Shown here: positions 32,622 through 45,379 of the stretch, piece after piece
Layout: the number at the start of each line of letters is the position of its first letter
How positions within the stretch are numbered: the first letter of the stretch is position 1
Assembly: GCA_949316235.1 (NCBI GenBank)
Contig: OX438750.1
Span: 14,076,865-14,140,864 of the forward strand
Direction of reading: 5' to 3'
Origin: Oegoconia quadripuncta
Taxonomy: Eukaryota; Arthropoda; Insecta; Lepidoptera; Autostichidae
DNA length: 64,000 nt
Made by a program: the position numbers and the translations under genes
The notes under the pieces: generated by a model
What the model saw: only the letters and a program-made list of their open reading frames with translations
Database searches by the model: none
What the model was told of the DNA's origin: nothing

Positions 32622-33150
32622 ATGGCGCAGTCGCATTCGCTTTTCCTTTTCAATTAGCGAAGTTAAGCAATGTCTAGCGCGGTCAAGCGCGGTCAACGCT
32701 TGGATGGGCGACCTCTGGTAGCATTTTAATAAGATTGTTTCCGCGCTTCGGAGGGCACGTTAAATACCGGCCGGACCCGCAGTCTCGACATAGATAGCGA
32801 TCGCTATACCACCGATTTCGGTCGTTACCTAAGTCCTAACAATGTTATTTTAATTGGAGAATTAGAATCTTCAGTATCAAAATATCGGTTTCCATTGAAA
32901 CTACGATTCAGGCTTCCAACAAAAACCGATATGATTATGAACACTATAACATTTAGAATAAGATCGTTAGGAGTTAACGACCGAAATCGGTTGCTATGTC
33001 GCGACTGCTAGCCCTGGTTGTTTTTTCAATTGAAGGCAAGTTGGTGGCCACGAGGGGCAGCTTAGAAACACTGACTGTCATGTGGCCACTAGTCTGTCAC
33101 ATCTACCAATCCGCCCTGAGCACAGCACCAACGTGTAAGTGTTGATGATA
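32622..33150 (+). mobile_element. SINE-4 (5S-rRNA-derived), split by MITE M9
   Basis: The head contains GCGAAGTTAAGCAATGTC and CTTGGATGGGCGACC, the internal box A and box C segments of 5S rRNA. A duplicated GCGCGGTCAA lies between them. After the MITE (32778-33008) the body resumes with CCCTGGTTGTTTTTTCAATTG and CACATCTACCAATCCGCC. Confidence 0.85.
32778..33008. mobile_element. MITE M9 inserted in SINE-4
   Basis: Terminal inverted repeats GCAGTCTCGACATAG and CTATGTCGCGACTGC. Further in, CCGATTTCGGTCGTTA pairs with TAACGACCGAAATCGG. No second copy was noticed in the window. Confidence 0.85.
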
Positions 33151-33165
33151 GTTTCACGATCTGTT

Positions 33166-33411
33166 TGGTGTAGTGGTTAGCAACTCTGTCCACTATACCA
33201 AAAGGTTGCGGGTTCGAATTCGAAATATGTTTGTGTGATGAATTCGGACATAATGTGTACCCGAGTTATGGATGTTTTCATTTATAATAAGTATTTATTT
33301 ACAAAAAATGTATTTATGTAGTATATCAACCATCTGGTATCCATAAACAAGCCTATAGTTGCTTACTGTGGAACTAGATGGCGCTGTGTGTATGTCTAAA
33401 TATATATTATT
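33166..33411 (+). mobile_element. SINE-3, near full length
   Basis: Box A is TTGGTGTAGTGGTTAGCA. The box B region GGTTGCGGGTTCGAATTC is partly decayed. The body is GCCTATAGTTGCTTACTG, then ACTAGATGGCGCTGTGTG. It starts 15 bases after the SINE-4 end. Confidence 0.85.
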
Positions 33412-33765
33412 TTTATTTTTTTATTATATGGAAATAGGTTATTCCACAAATCCCTATTTACTTGCCCCGTATCTGCAAATGAATCATAAAAGTGTTTGTA
33501 GCAGATCCTCCAATAAGCGATATTTAAGGAATTTTATTAACTCATGTTCAACAATAAATGCCGTCATTGAGGTATGGATAGCCTGGGGGCGCCGCCTTCC
33601 CCTCATCCCGCGAGGCAGCAAACCCTTTTTCATAGCAAAATAAATGTCTTTAAGCCAAAGATTTCATACTAATACAAACTCTTGATTCAGACCATCTCGT
33701 CTTTGTGTTAAGACTGCTGTCTAAATACTTAAAATTTGTTTTTTTATTCATAATAATTGTTTTAG

Positions 33766-33933
33766 ATACCATCATCGATAAGGAAAGAGGTCGAGCTGTG
33801 CAACGCACAAATGAACTACGATGAGGGTGAACTCATCACCATAATCTCCAAACTGTCCAAAGTGCTGGCGAACCATTCCTTCATAGATCAGATGCTCACC
33901 ATCAACGACGACATCTGCCGCATGTGTCTCTGA
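33766..33933 (+). CDS. Gene 1, exon IV (terminal)
   Basis: The acceptor AATTGTTTTAG|ATA is followed by 56 codons in phase 0, including the TGA at 33931-33933. It encodes IPSSIRKEVELCNAQMNYDE, then LITIISKLSKVLANHSFIDQ, and ends in NDDICRMCL. The middle looks like an amphipathic helix. The end carries two closely spaced Cys, and an earlier Cys lies in ELCNAQ. The frame agrees with exon III. About 400 bases downstream is a plausible poly(A) signal, which supports this as the 3' exon. Confidence 0.85.
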   Translation: MPSSIRKEVELCNAQMNYDEGELITIISKLSKVLANHSFIDQMLTINDDICRMCL

Positions 33934-34331
33934 CAGTGGACAAAAAATGGCGTCCAACACCGAATGGCCGACGCCTTGGAACTAGCCAATGGGGATGACC
34001 ACAGCAGCGCTCCCACTTAATATTTTTTTTTATTTTTGTCTTATAATAATTTTTAGGTTAGTTTTCGAATATTTCGTTAACGATTGCTAATTTCTCATTT
34101 AAATTCATTATTTTGGTAATGGGATCACATTTTTTTTCAATTTTATATTTTTTATAGCTGATAAGGATTTATTTATTGACGATTTTGGTAAATGAATAAG
34201 TACTTATTTTTCCATATTTGATTTTGTTATAGAATATTTATATTGACTATTGGGTAACTAATTTAATTATACCTACCCTAATTATTAATGTTCCTATTAT
34301 ACATTATTTGACAAATCTGAATGGCCGTCTC

Positions 34332-34337
34332 AATAAA
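34332..34337 (+). terminator. Candidate poly(A) signal AATAAA of gene 1
   Basis: AATAAA in CTCAATAAACCCCTG, followed about 12 bases later by the GT-rich stretch GAATGTGTGAAGGTG. That is the usual upstream/downstream pair of a eukaryotic cleavage site. It lies 399 bases after the stop codon. Confidence 0.55.
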
Positions 34338-35027
34338 CCCCTGAATGTGTGAAGGTGATTAATTTAAAATGAAAAACATGATATTCTTACAATAACTAAT
34401 TTATTCTAACGATCACACGACAAGAGTTATTGGTTCTTTAAACGCTAACATCGAATACATCTAAGACACTTTAAAGTTATTAATAATATGCTGAATTTAT
34501 GATTCAAGCATCAGCTCGACAAAACGTTTGAACACATAATTTCATCGACACAGTCAAAAATATGTCTTTTTTATATGGAAATCAGAATATTAACCCAAAA
34601 ACAAACATACTAGAAAAGAAAATAAAAAATTACTAGGTCCTATTACGGCAGGGCCACTATAGTCCTGTAAAAATACTTAATTTTTATGCTGTAACTTCCT
34701 ATAATCTTCAAGTTCCTAAGTTTTTGTAGAAAGATAGAGTGCCTATCAGTAAGAGAATAAAAATGTTTTCCAACGATTCTGTAGCTTGGTTTAGGTAGAG
34801 TATAGGTATTTCGGTATAAAACTTATAATATTAAATTAAAGTTACCACTGAACTTCATTGCGTTGTAGATCAATGGCTACTTTATATTTTCAAAAAATAG
34901 TTTATTGAGTCATGATATTCACGGTGAAATTTTTCATAAAAATGTAAAAAAGTTATTGATCGCCTTTTTTTTAAAAGATTTCTTATTATATTCTCCGACG
35001 CAATTCACAGTGGTAATTTTATTCTAA
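34338..35027. other. Gene-free interval after gene 1
   Basis: AT-rich sequence. A stretch near 34680-35010 resembles 54885-55010 in part (TTCCTATAATCTTCAAG against CTTTAAAATTATAGGAAGC, and CAAGCTACAG), so it is probably repeat-derived. No gene seen. Confidence 0.4.
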
Positions 35028-35382
35028 TAGTCTATGTGACTAGAATGGATAAGATCAGGAATGAGTATATCAGAGGAAGTCTAAAAGTGGCGCCAATAAC
35101 AGAAACGCTGAGGAGTAATAGGTTAGCATGGTTTGGGCACATTATGAGGAGGGATGAAAGGCACGTAACAAGGCGAGTGTTAAGTATGAATATGGAGGGA
35201 TACAGAGGTAGAGAAAGTCCAAAGAAGGTGTGGGTAGACTGTGTGATGAATGATATGTATGTGAAAGGGGTGAGTACGGAGATGACGGCTGATAGAGGAG
35301 AGTGGAAGAGGATGACATGTTGTGCCGACCCCGACGCCCCACGGAGTGAGATAAGGTCAGGAAAATGATGATGAGTCTATGT
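35028..35382 (+). mobile_element. RTE/R4-like LINE ORF2 C-terminus, 5'-truncated
   Basis: An intact frame of about 110 codons: DKIRNEYIRGSLKVAPITE, then RLAWFGHIMRRDERHVTRR, then YRGRESPKKVWVDCV, GVSTEMTADRGEWKRMTCCA. It ends near AAAATGATGATGAG. This is the diagnostic C-terminal end of RTE-type LINEs. 5' truncation with an intact 3' end is the usual result of target-primed reverse transcription. Confidence 0.9.
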
Positions 35383-35910
35383 TTTATTACTAAATATCTA
35401 CCTATGCTATATTTAAAGCAAGCTACCGATTTCTTAGAAAACATTTTTATTCTGTCACTGACAGATACTCTATCGACGTGCAAAAAATCACGGCCTATAT
35501 GATTATAAAAAGTTAAAAGTGTATCCTTGCTGAATAAGCAGACGAATTTCTATTCACAGCGAGTCACAAAGCAAGTGTTGCTGTAATATTTAGTCGTGTT
35601 GTCCTAATTGACAAGCCGTCGCATGATCCCAACGCATTGATCAAACAAAGAATAATTAGGACACTTAACAAAGATTAGTGTTTGATCAAGCATTCGTACG
35701 TTAACGCGATGTTATCATCACTGGACCGTGCGACCACTTCCCTGTTTAGGGCGACTCAAACGATGGCGACGAACTTAATTCAGGTCTATTGGTTGATGAC
35801 CTCGTTTATTCAAAATTGGACCCCGACTTCCCACCGCGGAGGATAATAGTGCATACTACTGACCAAAGAGAGGACACACCGGTAAAGTTGGATGCTTTTG
35901 TAAGTCATGT
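35383..35910. other. Gene-free interval
   Basis: No gene or repeat boundary could be supported. Part of 35383-35480 (CTATATTTAAAGCAAGCTAC) resembles 54935-54965. Confidence 0.45.
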
Positions 35911-36143
35911 CTGGGGGTCTACTCTCTAACGAAAACAGCTTCGGAAGGCCGTAACTTCGGACTTTTTCTTATGCTAAGAATCCTTTATTTGCATAAATTT
36001 AGACGTTCCTTGCGTCCCGTACTAACTTGTGATGTCCAACTATATACAACAAAAGTAAAATAATAACGATTGGTTTATAATTGACACAGCAAACTGCAAA
36101 AGAAAAAGTCCGAAGTTATTTTCGTTAGAGAGTAGACCCCCAG
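35911..36143. mobile_element. MITE family M7, complete (233 bp)
   Basis: Terminal inverted repeats of at least 25 bp, CTGGGGGTCTACTCTCTAAC and GTTAGAGAGTAGACCCCCAG. Next to them CTTCGGACTTTTTCTT pairs with AAGAAAAAGTCCGAAG near the other end. Confidence 0.92.
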
Positions 36144-37133
36144 ATCGTGGCGCGAGATAAACCGATATGTGTGTTTAAGAAATGGTTCTTGATGCTTGAA
36201 GGAAATTTGTATTCGTTTCCTAGATATCAACACATTACTATACTAGCCACGTACATAATCAAAAACTCCTGTCGGTACAGTCAGCAACCCAATTAAGGTA
36301 GCAGGTCTTTATTTATAAAGTCTATAGGGAAATTGTTATTCAAGTAGTAACTGAATATATATCACATGATGACATGATAGGCATAAAAGCATAAAGGAAA
36401 ATATAACAAAATCCAACCAAATACCTCACAAAGAATATCATAAAAATTAAGCCTGTTACCTTAATTGTTTTGCTGACTGTACTTTTGGGTTTGTTCTCCG
36501 CACGTTGGGGTAAAATTTAAATTTGCTACTATTATCAGTTCCATGGTTTTTTTTAAATATAATCGGACCGAACATAAAGATTTAGCGTACACCTTTTCCA
36601 TGCCATTACCCAGATTTAGGCTTAGACATCGGTTCTAATAATTATTATTAAGTCGGAGTAGGTAGATTGATATTTATTAAGCGAGTTACTTTATTTTTAA
36701 ACGATAAAATAAATGCGACATTGGCATTGGATAGCAGAATGCAAAATTGTTACCTTATTCCTCAGTATTAATGTAAATCGCATAAATGAAGTTTGATAGT
36801 TATCTTACTAGAAATACGGTTGAATTCAGCTTGTAATTAATATCAATCTATCTACGTCGATTTTTGATAATTAAAATAGATTTAAAACAATTATTGGTTT
36901 ATCAGATCACTAAATTGAGTATTTTAAAGAGCATGTAGCTTACGGCACATACATACATATTCATGTGTACATTGCAGGTTACGCGGTTTTAATCCCTGTT
37001 CATTCAAGACATCTATCTTCTCACAATTAAATTATGCTGGATTATGTGTCACGTCAATTCGAACTTCCATTAGATAGACACGAGTAAGTAAGCCCCAGGG
37101 ATTAGCCTGTCGGGTTATCGCATCGATCGACTT
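36144..37133. other. Gene-free interval
   Basis: AT-rich sequence with no supported gene and no repeat recognised from elsewhere in the window. Confidence 0.45.
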
Positions 37134-37656
37134 AGGCCCGTATTAATAAACCAATACAAGTCTTGAGGCTGTATCAAACAAGATGCGTCATCTCAAGCTC
37201 CGTGCTAATTTATAAACCAATCTTGAGGTCTACTCAGCTGAGATCACTTCTCAAGTATTCGCCTCAGTCTTGAGTTCCTTTTAATAACACGTGAAACTCT
37301 CAAGTGAGTACTGCAGTAAGCACGCGCGTTTCACGTCTCAAGTTAGATTTATTAATCAACACGTTTACTTGAGACCAGTCACAAGACTGTTCTCAATCTT
37401 GAGAATGGTTTATTAATACGGGCCTTAGTCCTTAAGGTCCTATTACAGCCTGGGACGCTTGGTTCTGTTAATTCAAATATCCTTACTTCAACCAGCAATG
37501 TATGCCGAATTAGTCTCTGCATTTAGGATAGAATACGCCCTTAAGTCCTAGTGGGGTTTTCATCCGAGTGTATACGTCAGAGCTTAAGGCTTATATTGTG
37601 TCAACCAAACTATGTATTCTCAATCTTTAGAATGGTTTATTAATACGGGCCTTAAT
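37134..37656. mobile_element. MITE M3 (inverted copy) plus companion repeat and outer M3-like end
   Basis: 37134-37425 is M3 in inverted orientation. 37426-37612 is the inverse of the companion repeat at 23879-24061. 37613-37656 ends in another M3-type terminus (GGTTTATTAATACGGGCCTT), so the companion repeat lies between two M3 ends. Confidence 0.85.
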
Positions 37657-37864
37657 ATAATTGCCTTTGCTGCCCTGTATAAAAGACAAGAAGCACTCGA
37701 TTTAAATTTTCATGGTGCCTGATGTGAAGAAATAACGAAGCCTTATACAGAATACATAGGCAGCTTTTCGCGATACACAGGTTTGATATGTAATATGTTT
37801 TGTAACAAACCTATTGGAGTAAGAAAATTTAAACAGAGATGTGTTATTTTCGCTCCATCATTAA

Positions 37865-37994
37865 TAGTATGACAGGCGCGATAAACGTTTATGTCGCGCG
37901 AGATAATATTTGTCCCGCTCATTCGTTTGGACGAAATATACAACTATCCCACTCTCACTCCTACGTCGCGCGCGACTAACGATGTCATACTACC
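37865..37994. mobile_element. MITE-like family M6, copy 2
   Basis: ATGACAGGCGCGATAAACG at the left, GATGTCATACTACC at the right. The core matches 26454-26584 and 62294-62425. Confidence 0.82.
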
Positions 37995-40900
37995 CCCGTG
38001 GATTACAATTTTTGAAAATAAACAATTTTATATAATAACACCGAACTAACGTAACACACCTAGGTTCCCGATACGCTATTGAGCTAGACTTCAGTTACAA
38101 AATGAATCATTAAACTTGGTACACTTATTATGTTGGTATTACTGATCAGTCGAACAATTTTTGAACCGTTTCGTTCGCTCTTTAATGCGTAAGCAAAAAC
38201 CTTAATGAATTGAAAGTTCAAAAATGGCACTCCTGTCCTCGTAGCATGACATCCTTTGTTACGGAACCCTAAAAGGGTTGCTTAGTTACGAAAATAATTG
38301 TGTAGTCTTTTAATGTCAAACAAAATTGTGTACGTTTGTGAATAATATATTTCAATAAAAACTGAAGACCAGAACCTCACCGCTTTATTCGTAACATTAT
38401 AACGTAACAAATGAGCAGCGCGACATAAATGTTTATTCATGCTACTAGTGCCGATTACATCTAATGTTATCACAATGAGACGTTTTCCATTCTCACTTGT
38501 GTTAGTCTGTGGTCCTAACCACATTTTGTCTGCCCATAAAACAGAAACACTACAATTCGATACAATTCACAGCGGCAGGACAAGATTCCAGGCACTTGAA
38601 GGCTTAGTACCACTCTACTTAGTGCAAATACAGTGGTCTGTAGCACAATCGTAACACAAGTACGAATAATAAGAATTATCTCAATGTCAGTGGCGGCGAA
38701 AAGCCCGGCATGCCTTTGCCTTAATAAAATACTCAATTAGGAATATCAACTACAAACTTTCTTGATACTTTACACACTAAAGGAATTGCATGTGATCCTC
38801 CAGATTGAACAGAAAAGAGGCAACAAGATGTTTTCTTCTTCATTGTAACTTCATTACATGTGTAATAAATAACCAAAAATCGTACATCCAACATTTCTCG
38901 GGCTTTCTCTGAAACCGTAGGCAAGCCACTGCCACTTGGTGGTGGTGATTAATATGTATACCCATTAACAGCGTTTGACATTCTATCAGTGAAACATTGT
39001 TACAAGCTGTGAGTATTGCCGCAATGAGGGCCGATCGCGTTAAAATGTTTAAGGATTTATCACACATAGTGCGTTCACCGGCCAGCAGTCGTATACCTAA
39101 AAACTATAGCGTTTATCCCCTTATTCTTACTTCTAGGGCGCTTACGTGGTACCAAATTTAGCAATGGCATTGGTCGCTGCATGGCCCGCAGCAGGCCTAG
39201 CGTTTGTAATGCAGAACGCATTCTGTATGGCAAATCCCGCCTAATCCAATTATCGTAGCAATCCCTTCGGATCGCGCAATTTGATGATAGCGGTTGCAAC
39301 TTGATACGACATATTAGAGCAATCGCCCCCAGATTTGTCATTATACCAGAGGGTCCTCAAATTTACTCTATCTCAATAGATAATGGTGATCATCAAAAGG
39401 AGTTATATGCATAAACCGCAGTAGGTGAACGATTTTTTAATAAACTAAATTCAGCCGACTTATGTGGTACAGAATCTTTATGCAAATTACATTCTCTTTA
39501 AATTAAGAAAATATTTCCAAATGCAACATCGGCATTGAGTAGTCCAAGGAAAGTTCCTTGCAAGGAAAATCGATCTACCTACCCTGATCTATGGTCAGAT
39601 AACAACATTTTCTTCAAAACGTTGCGGGACTCGCTGATAGGGATAAGGGACTAACACCAACCCAAAGGTCACTTAAAATTTTATGAACTACGATCCACTC
39701 TCCACATATACACCTTAATAATTACACGGATATCTCAATAAATATTATAATTACTATTAAGTTACGGACACCTAGGGTTATATCATACTCTATACATGTA
39801 TACTGTTGGTGTTTACTACTGGTAGTTTTAGGGGCATTTTAGAATCATGCGCATTTTTTGTCCCGTCCTATGCGTATTTTTTTTTATCTATGGGAGACGC
39901 CTATGTTAGTACGTTAGTTGGAAAGAAGATACTAACCCGAAAAGTAAAATACATGAGTTTTACATATGTACAGAGTTTGGAGTCAAAATTTGAATTGTGT
40001 ATTAGGTAACACGATCAAAACAAGTCTACAAGGTCAATATATCTTTTTCTAAAAAAATTAATATCATCTTTCCGCGCTAGTGTATTTGTTGATCGGTCAC
40101 TTTTCTTCGAAATAAAGATATTGAACCATGGAAATGTGTTACCTCACAGCCCTCTTTCGCCTTAGTGCCCCTTTCCTTTGTATTAAACTTTATGTACTGT
40201 GATAATCCTAGCTATAGCCGGCCTTACGGCACAGATTTTCTTCCTCACGTACAGGGGACAAAATATGCAGAATCTAAAATTTACCTCTGTCAACTACCTA
40301 GGCACACATGATTTGTCAAAATAACCAACTTCAACTACAATCTACGATTAAAATATAGACGAGTCTCTGTTATCTATGTTCTGCAAAAATAGGTGCTTAA
40401 ATGTCAGCACTAAAAGATGTTTAGGTATTTATCATATAATCAAGAAAGGTCCTGCTGATATGGCTGTATATATTTAATGTCTAAATGACGTTCATTTAGA
40501 TTTTCGTGGGGAGTATAGTATAAAATGCACCTCGGATAACGATTTGAGCACCTATTTTAGTAGTACCTTATTTGTTATTAAAAGCTAACACTTAAACATG
40601 ACATCTGTAAGATCCTTTTTAAGACGTTGAAATCCCAAAATGTTGGTATATCACTTATTGCTGAATTCTCGTTTCCCATATTGGTGAATTCCCTTTCAGG
40701 CAATAGAGTTCATACAGCCAAAGATCTGAACAATTGCTTACTATTTGAAATGGTTACACCACAGACATAAAAGATTATAAAGTTGAGACGATCATCTGAA
40801 TGAATAGAATGAACCCTTAAAGATTGACGCCATCTTGCCTCGAGATTGGTACATGACATTTCCCATTATCCCTGATTTCCCATCCCAGAACATTTGTTAT

Positions 40901-41117
40901 TTGGGATTTCTGCTTTTTCTGTGGCAATTTATGTAACATTGCCAGCCGTGTGTTTAGCAAACAGTAACCACCTGGGTCCTAACTGTTTCATAAAAACACT
41001 TACAACTTCTTGGAGCCATGTTTACGGCATATTGTAGTATTACAGCTTCTGTAATCGTTTACAGGCTCGAATAACTAAGGGCTGGAGAAGCATGCGACAA
41101 TATTTCATTCAGATTTG
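37995..41117. other. Gene-free interval with unexplained short minus-strand frames
   Basis: Several minus-strand frames of 63-88 codons cluster at 38282-39341, some overlapping, for example one with KCWMYDFWLFITHV and one with DNWIRRDLPYRMRSALQTLG. They might be pieces of one decayed coding element, but no family could be recognised. The rest (39342-41117) shows nothing supportable. Confidence 0.4.
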
Positions 41118-41392
41118 CCGGCTCAATGTAAACAACATTGGGTTTACGATTCGGAGGTTGCGGGTTCGATCCCCAGCGGGGTACATATTTAGTACTCGGT
41201 TTGGTTGGTGGTAGGGCATTTTAAATGTCCGCCTGGCTAGCTACCACCATCTTATCTAAATCTGCCGCCAAACAGCAATGTTAATAGCATTGTTGTGTTC
41301 CGGTTGTCAGAGATAAGATAGTTAGTCCCCCAAATGTGTTGGGGTTTCCGGGTCAGTACGCTACCACCTTCGGCCTCATCTTCACCTAACAT
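41118..41392 (+). mobile_element. SINE-1, near full length, left member of an inverted pair
   Basis: The head from GGCTCAATGTAAACAACATT, with box B GGTTCGATCCCC. The body runs to CATCTTCACCTAACAT. It is followed after about 7 bases by a SINE-1 copy in the opposite orientation. Confidence 0.9.
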
Positions 41393-41399
41393 GCTTCAA

Positions 41400-41651
41400 C
41401 AAGGTGGAAGCGTACTGACCCGGAAACCCCAACACATTTGGAGGACTGGCTATCTTATCTCTGACAACCGGAACACAACAATGCTATTTTGGCGGCAGAT
41501 TTAGATAAGATGGTGGTATCTAGCCAGGCGGACATTTAAAATGCCCTATCACCAACCAAACCGAGTACTTAAACATGTACCCTGCTGGGGATCGAACCCG
41601 CGACCTCCGAATCGTAAACCCAATGTTGTGCACATTGAACCACGGAGGCGG
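41400..41651 (-). mobile_element. SINE-1, right member of an inverted pair
   Basis: On the minus strand it starts CCGCCTCCGTGGTTCAATG and ends within the 3' body (ACGCTTCCACCTT). The terminal tail is missing, and a short internal deletion removes the TTAACATTGCTGCT region. Confidence 0.9.
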
Positions 41652-42108
41652 ATAGGTGGTCTGTGGTGATACAAAATGGCCGGAATTTATATATTTGTTA
41701 GTATACATTTACGGTCCCTAGGTGGCGCTGTCATTAGTTCTCTTACAAAATTCACTCGTTGCGGACACCATAGCGTGGAAATTCAAGCTCAAACAACAGA
41801 CGTCATGAACAGCAGAGATCGAAACAGATCCATACAATATCAAGTGAGCTGATCGCTAGTCTCTCTCCTTTCACATATAAACTCTAACGTCGATATTAAA
41901 CCTAATCGTCAAGGATACGGATGTCATTGTCTAAGTAAACTGCCTAAAGCTATGTTAAGTTTTAAACTAAATTAAGTCTATCATTACAATATACACAAAG
42001 AGACATTAATCGGTAGTTAAGTTACGCGATATGGCTACGTTGCATTGCAAAGTTTGAATTGATAGTCTGTGACACTGTATATCTGAGAATACTTAACAAT
42101 ATTTGGAA

Positions 42109-42270
42109 TACTTACACCAATTATCTAGTCCCAAATTAGACAGTATGTACTATGGACACTAGATAACGGATAAACCACATAAACAACCATGACTCGGGAA
42201 TAAATTTTAGTTGTCATCACACAAACATTTACTATTAGTGGGATTCGAACCCGCAATCATTTGTTTCAAA
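42109..42270 (-). mobile_element. SINE-2, decayed copy
   Basis: Minus strand: GGTTCGAATCCCAC box B, then TTATCTAGTGTCCATAG. The head beyond box B is lost. Confidence 0.75.
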
Positions 42271-45200
42271 AGGGATGTCAAAACTTCAGATTGAACAATA
42301 AACGTAATTTTGTGGCCAACTAAAGTAGCGAAAATCAGCTGTTCCATCGAAGCAAAAGTTTTACTGTCAAAATTGTACGAAATCTGGTTTGTACAGCGTG
42401 TTGATATACTACTTTTTTTTTATATAAAGCATAGAGTACCAAAATTATAATTATTTTTTGAATATGGATTCTATTGTGTTTACTGATCAACCCCCTTTAT
42501 TATGTAACGCATTTAAATATACACCCGTATAATAAAAGTTGTTTATAAAGGTGATCCATATCCTCTGATACACGGTGTGGAGCAGTATTAGATCATTTCA
42601 AATGCAACGTGGTCAAAGTAGAAAGTGGCACACCCAGCGAGAAAGTGACATTAACGTTTGTCATATACAACTGGAAAGTTAACCTTAAAGACATTCTTTG
42701 AACACGTCCACTGGTCATATACATTTGACTCAGCTTAATGAACGTCCTAACGTATCTTATTGCTTAAACACGTAATTCTTTAGACAAGTATTGGTACGCA
42801 ACTAAAACTGACCAAGTGCCATAATTACAATCATTACTGTACCTATGTTGCAAGACGTTGGAGGGTCTTATAATATTTTATTGTTTCAATATTACTGCCA
42901 GCCTTTTGTCATTTCTATATTGTTCAATACTGGATCACTTTTCCTTTGTACTTCACAATAAAAAAAAAACAAAGAAAACCAAACTTATTTATGTATTTTG
43001 TTGAGCTGACTGTATTTTACTGACTTGTGTTTCAGAAACTGGTGACGCCATTCTGTTGGCCGAGCGTTAACTACATTTGCGGGTAGTTTTAATTTTTTAT
43101 CACATCACAGGTTAAAATAAAGGCATACTTACCTAACTTTTTTTACGCGCCCGGGAAAGACTATTACAAAGCCGACAGTTACGCTCAACCTGCTTTCAAT
43201 TGCTCGCAGTTACTTCAGTTTTAATTGCGTATTTAACAGAATTTGTGAAAACCGCCTCGGGGCGTATATTCATACACTTAACCAAAATTTCACAAGTCTT
43301 AGGCCCGTACAACCATATTCATAAAGTATAGATAAATTAATACTTTAAGGCGAGAGAGACGGCATTAACACGTATGGTGGGATATTCAAGAAAAAATATT
43401 ATTTATCTGTGATACCAAGCAACACGTTCACAACAACAGCTCACAACAACAGTGTAACATGCTTTAGAAAACCAGAAATAAAAATTATTTCTGGATCAAT
43501 GTAACTTACAACACTCTTTAAACACTAAAGAAGGGTTTAGGTAGAAAGCGTTGTAAGCGTATGCTAATTGCTGCTAGACTTGGGTAGTTCTGTAATACGG
43601 ACCTAAGAAACTTCTATATATTAATACAGTTCCTTTAAGAGGTAAACAGTAGACATACACGACAAGGAAATTTTAAATCTAAGAAAAAGCTAGTCGAAAT
43701 ACGGCACATGTTAAAATAACATTACCTTTTTAACTGGATAGCAGCCTGTATCACACGTAAAAATAACAAATAGGGTAAATATAATACTCAACCGCAATTA
43801 GTTTATGGATGGAAAGTAGATTATAAAATCATGGTCACTGACCTCTTTGACAAAGTAACAAGTGATATTTGACCGATCAGGATTATTTCAATGTCAATCC
43901 ATTTTACCTCTTGCAAACTTGTGAAACAGGCCCGAAGACTACACCTCATGGTACTTCATTAACCTACATAATGATGGATTCATTAAAACACACCAATTAA
44001 AATAAATAAATAATCGGACACAAGTATTCCATTTTCAATACATACACATAAAGGCACATATGTAACAGACTTCATTGGCAAAATATTGTTTGTAAAGAGA
44101 AAAAATAAGGATGAGATAAATTTTATCAAACTTATGTTTATTTGAATTTATATTTTTTTGAATATAGTCATTATTACTTTTCGTAAACTTATAAATCAGG
44201 TAATCAAAATTACAGAAATTCAATTTTCATATACTCAGTTTTCAGTAATTTTTTTACCGTCAAAAAGAGCCGGCCGACTGTGAAATGGAGATAAGAATAG
44301 TACTAAAGAAATATTTTACACTTTTTTGTGTGATCAATAAATAACTTAGTTAAACATACTTCATATTAAAACTGCTAGGTAAGTTAATTAATTTTTAAGA
44401 TTTCGATAAAAAATAAAATAGATTATTCTCGGGTGTTCTCAACAAAAATGACTTTTACTTTCAAATATTCCTTCCATAAACAATAAAATCGTGGTCGAAT
44501 AATAAACAGTAGCATTTAACTATGCAATACTTAGGCCCCTCACTGAACCACGCGGTCACCCGCCGCGTACGTCGGGCAGAGAGAGACGCGTGTATTGCGC
44601 GAGAAAGAGTACTCATACTCTTGTTGCGCTGTATCGTTATTACTTCTTTCTCATGCGATATATATATGTGCGTCTCTTGGTCTCCCCATTCCATTTCACC
44701 ACTATATTTCGTAACCTGTTATGAATTGAAATTATACTTAATCATTAATGTTATTTTCTCATACCACTATTATGGTATGGTACATGTCATAAAAAGTGTA
44801 CTCACCTTACTACAACAGTATTTGTATTATTTACTAATTATGAGTATTTTAAAATAACACTGCATGAAATTGAGAACATAATATCACTCTTTGTGGCACA
44901 CAAACTGTGTAAATAAGCCCCTAAAAAAGTAAAGTACAACGCATTTTAAATGAACGTCATTACAATTTTTTTTATGAAAAACAATTAAAGACATTATTGA
45001 GAGGTTATTCATGTATTTGTACTGAACCCGATGATAACAAAACATGGAAAGGACAAACCATTTTCTATTTAAGCCAACGTGAAACCGTATGTAATATATG
45101 GTATTTGAGGTATCCGTAAATATAAAACACGGGTTTTATGTTTACGGATACGTCAATGTGTGTGTATCTTCCATATATTTAGCTACAAAGTTATATAACC

Positions 45201-45373
45201 ATATATTAGATAGACAATAATTTACCAAATTTAATAAAGTACAATAAAGCGCTTACAAACAAACCAGTTTAAAAAATGCTACCCAGGGCAAGTCCTCTTT
45301 TATCTTTTGTCATCTATTAGAAAAAACTAAAAATTAAATCCAATAATAGGTATATGAAATATTTTGCTTAATG
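42271..45373. other. Gene-free interval between the two gene 3' ends
   Basis: No supported gene. A GC-richer patch at 44530-44700 (CGCGGTCACCCGCCGCGTAC and a TATATATATGTGCG run) has a 111-codon frame without recognisable motif. A TTTCAG followed by 16 codons and a stop at 43036-43086, with AATAAA at 43116, could mimic a terminal exon but has nothing to join to. Confidence 0.45.
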
Positions 45374-45379
45374 TTTAAT
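45374..45379 (-). terminator. Candidate poly(A) signal ATTAAA of Mlf
   Basis: ATTAAA on the minus strand, about 150 bases after the Mlf stop codon. No canonical AATAAA was seen closer on that strand. A second ATTAAA lies near 45230. Confidence 0.3.

Larger units (their letters stand above)
26935..33765 (+). other. Gene 1 intron III (about 6.8 kb)
   Basis: GTAAGT at the left and TTGTTTTAG at the right. It holds SINE-2, a Jockey-like LINE fossil, a perfect hairpin, SINE-1, a LINE 3' UTR piece, an M7 fragment, SINE-4 with nested M9, and SINE-3. The interval 28911-30302 shows no supported feature, nor does 30634-31582. Confidence 0.75.

Noticed and set aside
38282..39341. Cluster of minus-strand frames of 63-88 codons that might be a decayed transposase
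   Set aside because: No catalytic motif or recognisable family could be read, and the frames do not join convincingly.
43036..43121. Possible terminal exon: TTTCAG, 16 codons, stop, then AATAAA
   Set aside because: No upstream exon in a matching phase was found on the + strand, and a short match of this kind is expected by chance.
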